From positions 49,441-113,440 of the forward strand of contig CAJJDN010000013.1 of assembly GCA_905182985.1 (NCBI GenBank): a stretch of DNA of 64,000 nucleotides. Direction: 5' to 3'. Below are positions 48,419-60,275 of the stretch, in pieces; position 1 is the stretch's first letter; each line of letters starts with the position of its first letter. Under the pieces are notes generated by a model. The model did not search any database and had not been told where the DNA came from. It was given only the letters and a program-made list of their open reading frames with translations. Source of the stretch: Paramecium sonneborni (Eukaryota > Ciliophora > Oligohymenophorea > Peniculida > Parameciidae). A program made the translations under genes and the position numbers.

Positions 48419-49907
48419 TCATAAATAAAAAATATATTTACAATTTAAAACTTATATGTGCTTTTCAAAAACTAATCTATGGCAATATTAAAATTGTTAG
48501 TCTTCAGGCAATTTATCAATACCTGAAATTGATAATTATGGAGCCTATGCTTCCTAATTTTAATCAATAATAAATGATATCAATGATGTTCTATGAGATT
48601 ATCTAATTATTGATATTATAAAATAGTATAGTTCTGGTTTGTATGTAAAAATGATATACTCTTATTTCGCATGGAAGTATATTTTATATTTATATTTGAC
48701 ATGAAAGATTTGATTAAATTTTTGAAATAGCTATGACATATTGATTCTGATTAATTTTGTATTTCTAAAAGATTACAAAATTCGAAATTCAAGAACAGAA
48801 ATTGATACTTCACTAATCGTTTACATTTTGCATTTTTTTAGGCTTTTATTTAATAATTTAGCAAGTTTCTTTAATTAATTATTATACTTTTAAGTGATTT
48901 CATTTAGGTGGTTTTTGTATTTAAATTTTAAATCAATAAAAGCTTAATCTGCTGCTTCAATAACGATCATAAATCTAATTGTATCAACAAAATAAATTAA
49001 TAATTTGATTTTCATTCTGCTTTTTTTATATTGAATCTCTAATTTTTAACAATCTATTTTATTTACTAAAGTATTGAACTTTTAATATTTTTGAAATAAA
49101 TATTTTTATAGTGTAAATTTTTCATATTTACACTCCTTAAGAAATTCACCAACAGAATCAAATTGCATTTCTTAGCTCTCTGTCAATGATTTATTGATTG
49201 CAATTTATTAAAAAGAAAAAGAATCCTTATCAAATTTGAAAATTAGAAAAGGCTTGCAAATTACAAACGGTAATATTTTTTCTAATTATCAAATATTTAA
49301 TAATACCCCAAGTGGTGTCTTTTGTTTAATATAAATAAGATCTTCTTTGATATAACTCTGATTAATATAATAAGCCTGAAATTCCAAAAGTTATCAATAC
49401 CGTGTAGAGATATTATTGAAATGTTATAAAATCTTCATTTATGAAAGTAATAGCTACTCGCGTTATTGATAAAAGAAAGTTGGTTAACAATCCAACTAAA
49501 AAATCAGAACCCATAAATAAAATTGCATGCGTAAGCATTTAATTACAACCAAATAGATATCCTTAATAATAAGTATTTTCATAGCTAGGTTCAATTTCAA
49601 GTGATATAAGCATGAAGTTGATTATTAATAAAGTTAAATTGGGAAACTTCTTAAATTGTTTAAAAAGGAGGCACATCAACATTACTATTACAAGTATGGC
49701 TGCTTTATGGATCAAATAATTATAATCATGTTAAACTATTTCATATATCAGTTTGCTGCCAACTATAATTGTTGATAAAACGTAAGTGTATATGAGAATA
49801 GGTTTTTACCATGAATTAAATTTATATAATCGATAGGAGTTTTCAAGAGTAGTTTCCTCAAATTTCAATGTATAAATATTCATATATTTTAATAACAAAT
49901 ATCTCAT
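48419..49907 (-). CDS. degenerate membrane histidine-kinase-like protein B, 487 aa
   Basis: Paralogue of protein A. It starts MRYLLLKYMNIYTLKFEE and has about six membrane segments (ILIYTYVLSTIIVGSKLIY, AAILVIVMLMCLLF, LTLLIINFMLISLEI). A PAS-like region follows (ILPFVICKPFLIFKFDKDSF), then a helical tail. No recognisable phosphoacceptor His or ATP-binding boxes remain. One 25-nt intron (49282-49306, TAG) aligns with the intron of protein A. A possible second intron (48415-48441) would carry the frame on to TGA at 48176; I prefer the shorter end, by comparison with A. Confidence 0.6.
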
Positions 49908-51519
49908 GCTTTATTTTTAGATTATCAATTCTAAATAAAATATTCAGCGTATTAATGACGGATTATCTGATCTTTTAAATTAGTAGAGGTGGTTCATAAA
50001 AATATATCTTAATCTAAAAACGATTAAAAATATAGATTAAACTATGGCGAATTCTGCGTAAAAAATATTGAGGAGTATTAGAGTTAAACAAATTAATAAT
50101 TAAATTTCGAAAATTCAAACTAATTGTACAAGCAACTTTATAATTAACATAAAGTCGAGTAATTAATCTTTTTTTTCTTTATTGTAGTTATAATTTTAGT
50201 TTTTTTTAAGCAATCTATCATTAGTTTATACTTAGGAAATAATAGAAGTAAATATTTTTTTTAATTTTATCAATTCGATTTTTTGGAAGCGTTTCTATTT
50301 TCTTTGAGCCAAGATTTTTTTTTTCTAATAACAGGCAAAGTGAAAATGGATTATTACAAGATTTACATGATAAAATTTAATTTGAGGGGCTTTGGTTGCT
50401 TTGATTTTATTTATTTTTTTTTCCGTCTAATTTTTTCAAACCTTTCTCTCTTGCTGGATAGAATACAGTCCTAAAAATTTGTATCCACCATTAAGTATGA
50501 AGTTTTATTGGAAATGGAGAAATTCTTTAAGAGAAATAAAATGAAATAGCTTTCAATGGAAGGAGATTATATTGTACTTTTAATATTAAAAGATTTTTTT
50601 TCATATTTGAATAAGACAACAGTTCTATAACCTATGAATTTAGGTATGCTGAGTGGTTTATAATAATAATTATTATCATCCTGATGGTAATTATTAACAA
50701 ACATTTAATAGAGATGCAATTTTGTTTAATAATGAGAAAAAAACAATCTCATTTTTTTTAAAGTGTAATGAATAAATGTTAAATATTGTTTAGCTATTTT
50801 ATTAATTGTTCTCTAAATAAAAAAGAAAGATAAAACTATATTTCCGACGATTATTTTTATTATAGATTAATCAATTAGATTAGTATAAATGAATAATTAT
50901 TTCTGGAGAATTAATAATATCAATAAAATAATAATTTAGAAGGATTTATAACATTAATAATATAATTTAAAATTCATTTTTAAACATTCAATATATCTGA
51001 AAAAAGATTCTTGACAGATTCTTGACATAAAATGAAATCTTACTTTACTTTTCTTAGTTTCAAGTTATTTAATATAAAAAGAGTAATTGGTTTTTAATAT
51101 ATATGATGATCTTTAGAAAATATTCCTTAAATTTAATAGGATAAAATATCCTTCTTAAATTACTTTATCTTCTAGAATTACAATTGTGGAAATTTATTCC
51201 ATAAATATGAGAATAACTTTTTTTAGTTTGCTTGAGTAAATTATGCAAAATTTATTGAATACCATCTTGTACATTTATAAAAAACTACTATCAGATCTAG
51301 ATCTATTAAATATTCTATTTTTAATCCTTTAAAATCTCTTGCAAGATTGAAAAAAATTATATTATCCTTCCGAATTTTAAAAATATAAAAATATAATATA
51401 CAATAATCTAATTAAATGCAGGTACATAGCATTTGATTAAGCTGTTAAATCAAAAGTAAAAATTTTCTTCTAAATTAATTTGATGATTAAAGTAATATTG
51501 TAATAATAGTATTATTAAA
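49908..51519. other. long AT-rich region without a confident gene
   Basis: 1.6 kb between divergent genes. Plus-strand frames near 49920-50180 (QRWFIKIYLNLKTIKN, AQKILRSIRVKQINN) look partly coding but lack a start and end that agree. A 63-codon frame at 50283-50474 and one at 50510-50680 are unconvincing. Could hold a decayed gene. Confidence 0.4.
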
Positions 51520-52497
51520 ATGTAAAAATTGTATATAGGTAAGGTTAAAGAGGTGAATAAGTAGGAAATATATAAGTTGTTAATTCAGTATGGATTAATA
51601 AAAAGCTTTGAGGATAAGGATAGCTTTTGCTTTGTAGAATATTACTATGAGAGTGATGCTCGAATGGCTTAGTATGAATTAGATGGAAGATCTGTTTGTA
51701 ATAATAGAATAGTAGTCTAATTTTCGAAGGCATTAATGAAACAGGAAGACTTATTAAAGGAAGCATTACCATCATCTACTCGTAAGATCTATGTAGGAAA
51801 TTTAAATCACAAATTCACTAGTTAAGAATTAGTTGAGATCTTTAATAGGTTTGGAAAGATATTAGATATAATATTTAAAGAGACATATGCATTGATTGAA
51901 TATCCAACATAACAATGCGCTACTGAAGCAATTTTGTATATGAACGAGAAGAACTGCAAAGGTGAAACTTTGAAAGTAGATCTCTAGAAAACTTATGATG
52001 AAGTTGTGAGTTCCAGTAATCGTATTTATATAGGTACATATTTATGATCAAAATTGAATAGGAAAGATTGGTAATTTGAAGAAAATGGATTTAATTTTGA
52101 ATTTTGGATAATTTGGATTTATTGAAGATATTAGTGTAAAGGATGATCTCTATGCATTTATTTAATACAGAAATAATTTACATGCCAGTAGAGCTATTAA
52201 GGAAATGAATAATAGTGAAATAAAAGGAAATAGAATATAGGTTCAAGAAGCCAGATGTAAAATAGGAATTTAATATCAGCTAAAAACCATTTGCCATTAA
52301 ATTTTAACATCAGCCAATTTTTACCTTAGCATTCCAATTTACTAGATTAGTTAGCTCCAACTCAATTATTAAACAAAGGCCCTGAGGATAATAAGAATAC
52401 TATTTTGTAAAAACCAAGTAGAAGTAGAAGCAGAAGTAAAGAAAAGAAAACATGTTAAAATGGGTTGGCTATACTTAAAGATCTTGAATTAACTTGA
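51520..52497 (+). CDS. multi-RRM protein with RS tail (SR-like splicing factor), 308 aa
   Basis: RNA-binding protein of the SR type. Two clear RRMs: KLYIGKVKEVNKQEI with FCFVEYYYESDARMAQ, and RKIYVGNLNHKFTSQEL with YALIEYPTQQCATEAI. A third begins RIYIG, is broken by an intron, then reads DDLYAFIQYRNNLHASRAI. The tail has a short RS run (PSRSRSRSKEKK). Introns: 52034-52061 (28 nt, TAG) inside RNP2 of RRM3 and 52257-52279 (23 nt, ending CAG). The second is required to bring the RS tail into frame. Coding length 927 nt. The short RS run makes a pre-mRNA splicing or mRNA-processing role likely. Confidence 0.82.
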
Positions 52498-52917
52498 ATT
52501 TATTATATATAAGCAATAATCTTTTTATTATTTAGATTATAAGATGGAAAGAGAAAAATACTTAAAAATTTGTAAAGGAATGAAAAGCTTTTACTGAAAA
52601 AGTGTGAATTCTACAATTTAATTCATTCAAACTCTCAGATCAGATCAAATAAGCAACTTTTGAGGAATGGATATAATAATTTGCATTCTTTTTTAAAAGT
52701 TTATTATTGGGATATTTAGGATCATGAACTATTTGTTTGAGTAGACTTCGCTAGGATTAGCATTGCTTTTGGAATGATAATTCTAATGAAAGCATAAATA
52801 AATGATAGAAACTATGAAATATATTTAATAAGATGTAAAAAATCTTAAATAATTAAAGAAATATTATTGATCATTAATTATAATTAAAAAAAAAATAATT
52901 TATCAATCAAAGAAAAG
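52498..52917. other. intergenic, with an open stretch in the cyclin frame
   Basis: The frame of the downstream cyclin is open back to a TGA near 52738, and coding-like pieces occur before it (LLKKCEFYNLIHSNSQ). No start or intron set is convincing, so I treat it as a leader or spacer. Confidence 0.35.
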
Positions 52918-53382
52918 ATGACTTCAGCTCTAGACTACGATGTAGACTAGATGTCTGAAATGTTTATAAAATTAAGTGGTTAAATAATATATAGATGGAA
53001 TTCTTGTGGTTAAATTTGTAAATTTTCATAGAGAAGTCATCCTTAAATTGGTTATTGTGATTATTTGAAACGTCTTCTACTTTATAGTGATTGTTCAATT
53101 CAATATTAAGCAATAGTGTTAATTTATCTTGATAGATTTACTAACAAAAATGAACATTTATGGTTAGATTAGGCTAGTTTATATAGTCTCACATTAGTGT
53201 TACTAGTAATTTCAATAAAATTTTGGAATGATCGTAAATATGGAAATAAATATTTTGCTAAGATAGGTGGAATATCATTGAGATTAATGAATGAAATGGA
53301 ATAGGAAGTATTAGAATTAATGAATTATGATCTATTTGTTTAGGATGATGTTATTTTTAGATACATGAAATATTTTAGCTGA
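52918..53382 (+). CDS. Pho80/U-type cyclin, 154 aa
   Basis: A small cyclin of the Pho80/PCL group, which pairs with Pho85/CDK5-like kinases. The cyclin box shows IGYCDYLKRLLLYSDCS, YQAIVLIYLDRF, then SLTLVLLVISIKFWNDRKYGNKYFAKIGGIS and LMNEMEQEVLELMNYDLFV. This is the conserved 'YLDR ... aaKf.dD..y.N..yakvGGi...e.n.lE..fL..l.f.l' pattern. It is intronless with 155 codons, near the minimum for this family. It is unrelated in subtype to the cyclin L-like gene at 5629-6530. Confidence 0.88.
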
Positions 53383-53478
53383 TGATTATTTATAAATATT
53401 ATAAAAATGATTATATAAGTTGTATATAATAAAATAATTAGCGCTAATTTTTATTTAAATTTAAATTAATCATTAAAG

Positions 53479-53827
53479 ATGGACACCCAAAAGGGCAAAA
53501 GAATGGGATAAGGTAAGCTAGCAGGTGCCAAAAGACATAAAAGTAAAATGAATAAAGAAAAGAAGGGGGGATAGCATATTACAAATGGAGATATCCGTAG
53601 ACTTGCTCGAAGAGGCGGAGTAAAAAGAATTTCATCAGATTCTTACTCAACCACTAGGTATTATCTGAATTTATTAAATAAGAGATGTCATAGTTAGTTT
53701 TTTATAATCCTTAGTGAAAGATGCCATTATATACACTGAACATGCGTAAAGAAATACTGTTTAAGCCATGGATGTAGTTTATGCTTTGAAGAAGTATGGA
53801 AGAAACTTATTGCTGAATACAGACTGA
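53479..53827 (+). CDS. divergent histone H4 variant, 107 aa
   Basis: Histone H4 pairs with H3 in the nucleosome core. The core helices are clear: [14 protein letters not shown], then STTRDVIVSFLQSLVKDAII, and [24 protein letters not shown]. This is close to the near-invariant H4 sequence. The tail is unlike canonical H4: it starts MDTQKGKRMGQGKLAGAKRHK and carries KMNKEKKGGQ before the core. The C-terminus ends NLLLNTD in place of the TLYGFGG end. One 25-nt intron (53658-53682, ends AAG) joins TTR to DVIV. Coding length 324 nt. A real H4 variant is more likely than a pseudogene, because the frame and core are intact. Confidence 0.9.
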
Positions 53828-54254
53828 ATTATCATAATTTTGAATTCCATCATCATAATTTATAATTCTTTGTAATATCATAAAGAAAAGAGAATGGAAA
53901 GTTTTATTTTATCTATTGTTTTTAAATTATCAATTATAATCAAAATAATATAATAAGAAATTATATATACATCTAAACACTTATTATGTTGCCAGTAATT
54001 CATTCCTTTACTTGCGAACGTATTCATTACTTTATGAATTCCTATTATACAGTGAATATACATTCTGATTAAATTAGAATTAACAAGGTAAATCTTATAA
54101 TAAGAAATCAAAGTTTAAATCATAAACCACAAAGTATATTTGCCCGCTCGATTTTGAAAACAAAGTCTATTGGTATACAGAACAATAGAAGATTCATGCT
54201 TTTGGGATAATAGTAAGAAACAAAGTAAAGTTCTTTAAGGGAAATCATAAAGAT
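53828..54254. other. intergenic spacer
   Basis: Between the H4 variant and the kinase gene. No credible frame on the plus strand. A 77-codon frame on the minus strand (53878-54111) has no coding character I trust. Confidence 0.45.
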
Positions 54255-55258
54255 ATGGAAGAAATGCGAAAATTAATAGCATGTAAAATTATATTTGATG
54301 GGATTGTAAGTTTATACAAATGCAATCGTTAAATAGGAGAGGGAGCAGATAGTAAAGTATTTAAAGTTGAAGACATTGTTAATAAATCTTCATGGGCATT
54401 AAAATGTTTAGAGAGAAAGGATGATTTTTATTAGGAAATAAGAATGCATTAGAACTTAGAACACAATCATATAATTCAATTTAAAGAATATTTTTAGGGT
54501 GAATAATATTATTATATTGTAATGGAACTTATGGGAGGATAAACATTATCAAAATTATTTGAGAGAAATCTAATTACAACACATTAACAATGCAAAACTA
54601 TTATTTAAGTAATTTAATCTATAAATATTAGGCTCTATTGCTTGCATTAGTCTACTTAAAAAATGAGGGTATTATTCATAGAGACATTAAGCCAGCTAAT
54701 ATTATGTTTTCATAATGTGGAAAGCTTGATAGTTTAAAATTAGTAGATTTCAATTTTGCTATCAGATCATCTGATACAAATGTTTAACCTATATTATATG
54801 GAATGTATACTGCACCAGAAGCATTATGTGATAATCCTATCTATACAGATAAAATGGATGTTTATAGTTGTGGAGCAATCTTATATAAATTATATTCAGG
54901 AGAAGATATTCATTCTATCAAATATATGTAAGAATCTAATTTGTTTTACAACATTATAAAGTCAGGGTCCATTGATTTCAAAGTATTAGAAAAAACTAGT
55001 GTACCTAATAATGCCATTTAATTGATTAAAGCTTTATTAGAAAGTGATCCTACTAAAAGAGTCACTGCTTCAGAAGCATTACAATTTGATTACTTTTAAA
55101 GTGATTCTTTAAGTCCTATTGAAAAGAGATCTCGTTTTTAACAAAGATATCAAAATGATAGTTTAAAAATTGGAATAACTGCTGATTTTGAAATGAATAT
55201 TGGATAAGATGCTAAATGTGCTAATGTCAGATAAATCGAGATTAATCATCACCCTTGA
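54255..55258 (+). CDS. protein kinase with atypical DFN motif, 326 aa
   Basis: Ser/Thr kinase fold. The Gly loop is IGEGADSKVFKV, the lysine lies in SWALKCLERKD, and the hinge region is YYIVMELMGG. The catalytic loop HRDIKPANIMFS is complete. The magnesium motif reads VDFNFAIRSSD, so DFG is DFN. The activation segment ends GMYTAPEAL, and DVYSCGAILYKLYSGED follows. One intron (54609-54631, 23 nt, TAG) falls just before the catalytic-loop helix. Coding length 981 nt. DFN is tolerated in some active kinases, so activity is uncertain. Nearest group is CAMK/ULK-like by overall look; subfamily not assigned. Confidence 0.85.
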
Positions 55259-55776
55259 TATTTTTTTATGTATTATTGATATTAATAATCTACTATATTT
55301 TAATATTTTATCTGATCTTTTATCTTTCATTGTTTCATAATCCATTACTAATGTTTATTTCTTTTGTTGATATAAATAATAATGTTAGAATATCAATATT
55401 GAATCAAATACTATAGTTAACAACCATAACACAAATTTTGCTTGATTAATCTCAAAGTTTACTTTCATTATCTAAATCTCAAATTAACATCTAAAATGAA
55501 TTGATCCATTACTGCTTGAACCACACTGATAAAATCCCACCAAAAAAAAATTAAAATAGGTGTCAAGGTTCAAAGAAAAATTAAGATTGCCATTATTTAT
55601 ATTGATAATTTGTTATCCCCAAACTGTAATCTAAGAATTTTATACAGGATATATTATCATTTGATCTATTATTATTAAAGTGCACAATAACTTTTGATAT
55701 GCGAATAATAAATCTTTCGAACGGATTGTACCAACATTCAAAGATTCATCCAGAAATTTAGCTGTACTATATATTT
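55259..55776. other. intergenic region upstream of the histidine kinase
   Basis: AT-rich DNA before the duplicated block. No convincing frame on either strand. Confidence 0.45.
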
Positions 55777-58217
55777 AATCCAACATAATCAACACTTAAT
55801 CCATTCATACTATCACTTAAATTATAATGAATTCTTTTTCAATTTCTAATTCTCATATATTTAAGAATAAAAAACTGATTCTCCCTTCTAAAAATAAGAC
55901 CATTCTATTATTACACTAAGTATCTATAAAAATGTCATTAATTATTATTATATTCTAATATTAAATATATTATGATTTTATTATTAATTTCTTATGATTA
56001 GTGCTAAATTATAAATATCGGAAATACTTCTATCAGACCTTCTACTAATTCTTGCTGTTTCATTTGGTATAACATATCTCTATTTAAGAGTCTTTTGTAT
56101 AACCTACTATTCAAACTCTCATCCTTGCAAGCATTATCATTTTCTTTACTTTCATTACGGCTTTCTATAAAATACAAAATTTAATACTCAAAAAGCAATA
56201 ATAAAAATAACTTCACATAATATTTAACCTGAGACTTTTAACTATCGTTTTATTTTGTGCACTCTCAAATTAAGAACTAACTTTATTACTCATAAATCAT
56301 TTGGATTTATAGTTCAATATTAAAATAGCTATCCTAAGTAAATTAACACTTTCAGCTATCTTATATGATTCTTCTAATCTCATTACACTACCTAAAAATT
56401 TAGTATTCTATTCTTATTTTTTTTTTGTATTTCTACAGATTGGAATACATTATAAATATACATAGAATCAACAAAATGAGTAACTACCATAAAAACTCAC
56501 TTAGGATGCACCCCCAACATTTCATGCTAAATCTTAAGAAATTAAATCGTTTAGATAAGATGAGAATTCAAAATCACCTGGAATGTCATCTTCTGACATT
56601 AAACCATTATAATTGAACAGTGTTTAACAAGTGATAAATGAAGATGATATTATCATGACTAATATGTACTAATGAGTGTAAAAAGAATTAAGGTCGTGGA
56701 TTTCAAATCAGTCTGTTTTAGTTTACAATGTAGAATTTACTATTGTGTATTAAACATTCTATCTTGGAAAATTATAGAAAAACATAGGTGACAAATTAGA
56801 TTGCGAAGCTATGTTTTTGGAATCTACCATAATAATTGGGTGTAAAGAAATAAATGAACTCTTAGGTTAATCAGGATTTAGTGATTCAATATTTAGTGAG
56901 TAAATTTATAAAGTATAACATTTAGCGGTTCATTTTTATTAAACAATTTAAATGAAATTCATAAATGTAAAATCAAAGGTTAGTTTTCACTTAAGGNAAT
57001 CCAACATAATCAACACTTAATCCATTCATACTATCACTTAAATTATAATGAATTCTTTTTCAATTTCTAATTCTCATATATTTAAGAATAAAAAACTGAT
57101 TCTCCCTTCTAAAAATAAGACCATTCTATTATTACACTAAGTATCTATAAAAATGTCATTAATTATTATTATATTCTAATATTAAATATATTATGATTTT
57201 ATTATTAATTTCTTATGATTAGTGCTAAATTATAAATATCGGAAATACTTCTATCAGACCTTCTACTAATTCTTGCTGTTTCATTTGGTATAACATATCT
57301 CTATTTAAGAGTCTTTTGTATAACCTACTATTCAAACTCTCATCCTTGCAAGCATTATCATTTTCTTTACTTTCATTACGGCTTTCTATAAAATACAAAA
57401 TTTAATACTCAAAAAGCAATAATAAAAATAACTTCACATAATATTTAACCTGAGACTTTTAACTATCGTTTTATTTTGTGCACTCTCAAATTAAGAACTA
57501 ACTTTATTACTCATAAATCATTTGGATTTATAGTTCAATATTAAAATAGCTATCCTAAGTAAATTAACACTTTCAGCTATCTTATATGATTCTTCTAATC
57601 TCATTACACTACCTAAAAATTTAGTATTCTATTCTTATTTTTTTTTTGTATTTCTACAGATTGGAATACATTATAAATATACATAGAATCAACAAAATGA
57701 GTAACTACCATAAAAACTCACTTAGGATGCACCCCCAACATTTCATGCTAAATCTTAAGAAATTAAATCGTTTAGATAAGATGAGAATTCAAAATCACCT
57801 GGAATGTCATCTTCTGACATTAAACCATTATAATTGAACAGTGTTTAACAAGTGATAAATGAAGATGATATTATCATGACTAATATGTACTAATGAGTGT
57901 AAAAAGAATTAAGGTCGTGGATTTCAAATCAGTCTGTTTTAGTTTACAATGTAGAATTTACTATTGTGTATTAAACATTCTATCTTGGAAAATTATAGAA
58001 AAACATAGGTGACAAATTAGATTGCGAAGCTATGTTTTTGGAATCTACCATAATAATTGGGTGTAAAGAAATAAATGAACTCTTAGGTTAATCAGGATTT
58101 AGTGATTCAATATTTAGTGAGTAAATTTATAAAGTATAACATTTAGCGGTTCATTTTTATTAAACAATTTAAATGAAATTCATAAATGTAAAATCAAAGG
58201 TTAGTTTTCACTTAAGG
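55777..58217. repeat. 1,220-bp direct repeat around a single N (assembly overlap)
   Basis: Bases 55777-56996 recur at 56998-58217, offset 1,221, meeting the lone N at 56997. The left copy carries a truncated 5' part of the histidine kinase gene (55994-56996). The right copy runs on into its remaining exons. Same signature as the other three junctions. Confidence 0.9.
55994..56996 (+). other. duplicate 5' fragment of the histidine kinase (assembly artefact)
   Basis: Same sequence as 57215-58217, cut off at the N. It should not be annotated as a separate gene. Confidence 0.85.
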
Positions 58218-60231
58218 ATTTAACTAACTTATTAATTAAAGATTTTGAGAAGTATACAAATTTATTAATATACAATAGATGGAGATTTTTTACTCTAACA
58301 ATATTCAAAGTAAAAAATGATTTCTTAGATTTTGATGGAATTCAAATAAAATTATTTGTTAATTAAATAGAAAATCACAAGTTTGTTCTATTTAGTCTTG
58401 AACATATTCCAATACCTTCAAAAATGCATAATTAAGAAACAAACCTAGTTCTATAAAACATCTATCTCACTTTTTCTCATGAATCAATTAATTATGTAAA
58501 TTGTATTCTCACATATCTTCTAATACTTATTCATCATATTGATCAATAAAATAATGAAACAAATAATTAAACTATTGTATTTTTTACATTAATTTTAGAA
58601 TTTTGTTACCAAGGACAAAGAAGAATATTTTATTAATTGTTTATAAAATATGAGATATTCAAGTTAAAGATACACATACTTTTTGTATTCCATGAAGGAT
58701 TATATCTTTTATCTAACAAATCAATTATTTTTTAAAATGAATGCTATAAGAATGGAAGATCTTCTTGATGAATTACTCATCAATTTTGAACCTGTTTTAC
58801 AACTCAAACAAATTAAATTGACAACTAGTGTAGATTTATAAGATGGTAATACAACCATATTTAGTGATGCTGATAGAGTATAATTACTTTATATTTTAGA
58901 TCAAATAAATTATTACTTGTTTACTTAATTATTTTCTATAATCCTCATCTAAAAGTTCTATTAAATTAGAAATTAAGAGTTATACTTTATAAGGAGTAAT
59001 GATCACTATCAAAGATACTAAATCTGATTTTGATGAGTTAACTAAACAAAGAATAATAAATTTAACTAAAATCTTAAATTAATAATTTAAAAACTAAAAA
59101 GCTGTTAATGAATTAGATTTTACTAATCCTTTAGAATTATAAATGAGTATTCTTTTATGCTGGTAATTGGCAGGTTCATTCAAAAGAGGATTAGAATTTT
59201 TAATTGATAGTTAAGGATTTTGTACATTTACATTTGTAATAGAATCTTAAACTTCTTAAATGAAATATCCAAATTCTGCAGCTGATACTGGACCAATTAA
59301 AATATTAGGCAAAAAAAAATATTTTGAAACATCTTTATCTTTATTACTTTAAGAGAATATGAATTCAAATAATCCAGGAGGTGGTGAATCTAAAGTATTA
59401 TCATTCACTTAATTGTCTAAATAATTTTCATACAAACCTACTGATCCAATAGATCTATAGAGTGCTTATTTTTCTTAACTTTCTAAAATTCGATAAGAAA
59501 CTTCAAATTCTAAAGCATTTCCTAATAGTGGCACAATTCATAAACAATCAAGAGAACATAGTGGAAGTTTTTCTGGAACTTTAAAATAATAGATATAATC
59601 AGATAGTATTTAATAAATAACTAGAATTCTAAATAGAAACAATTTGAGTGTTGTAGGTAAAATAGAATCTCCTCATGAATCCTAACGTACATTTACTCTT
59701 ATTGATTTTGGTCAAACAGAATAAGCAGCCAATTAAGTAAGATTGCCTGAATTCCATCCAAAACTCTTAGCACATGTCATTAAATATAGATTAAGAACTA
59801 ATTGTTGTTCAAAAGTACTTCTATTAGATAATGATCCATTTTCAATTATTGTCTTATAGAAAGTACTTCAGAAATACGATATCAAATGTGATTATTGTTT
59901 TAATGGTGTATAAGCTATGGAAATCATAGAAAATAAAAAAAATCAACCATGTCATTGTGGAAATCGCTTTTATTTATTATACATTATCGATCTGAATATT
60001 CCAGTATTTTAAATATTTATATTATAGATTTTATAAGGAGGAGAATTTGTTTAAAGAATTAAATAAATGATGCATATGGGTAATATGGATAAAGGTTTTG
60101 CTATTGCAACAGCAACTTTAGTTGATTTAAATAGTAAATTGGAGTGTTTTCGTAATGGTATGGATTATTTCATTACTAAACCATTTGATTTATTAGAGAT
60201 TAGTGCAGCAGTGACATACCTTGATTTTTGA
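57215..60231 (+). CDS. membrane hybrid histidine kinase with receiver domain, 955 aa
   Basis: Two-component sensor. Several membrane segments (EILLSDLLLILAVSF, IQTLILASIIIFFTFITAF, FNLRLLTIVLFCALS) come first, then PAS-like sequence (LDFDGIQIKLFVNQIENHKF) and an H-box NIYLTFSHESINYVNCI with the phosphoacceptor His. The ATPase N-box is recognisable (DADRIKQIITCLLNYFLQSS), but the DxGxG box is degraded (IKDTKSDFDE), so ATP binding is doubtful. The C-terminal receiver has VLLLDNDPFS, the acceptor Asp in YIIDLNIP and the lysine in DYFITKPFD. Six introns (57288-57309, 57887-57913, 58188-58216, 58639-58663, 58878-58899, 60004-60027; 22-29 nt), four ending AAG, leave 2,868 nt. Confidence 0.82.
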
Positions 60232-60275
60232 ATAATTTTGTATCATAGGGTAAAATTAATATAATAATAATAAAA

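Noticed and set aside
56425..56616. Repeated plus-strand ORF (also at 57646-57837) as a small gene family
   Set aside because: It lies in a shifted frame inside the histidine kinase gene and is repeated only because of the contig overlap.
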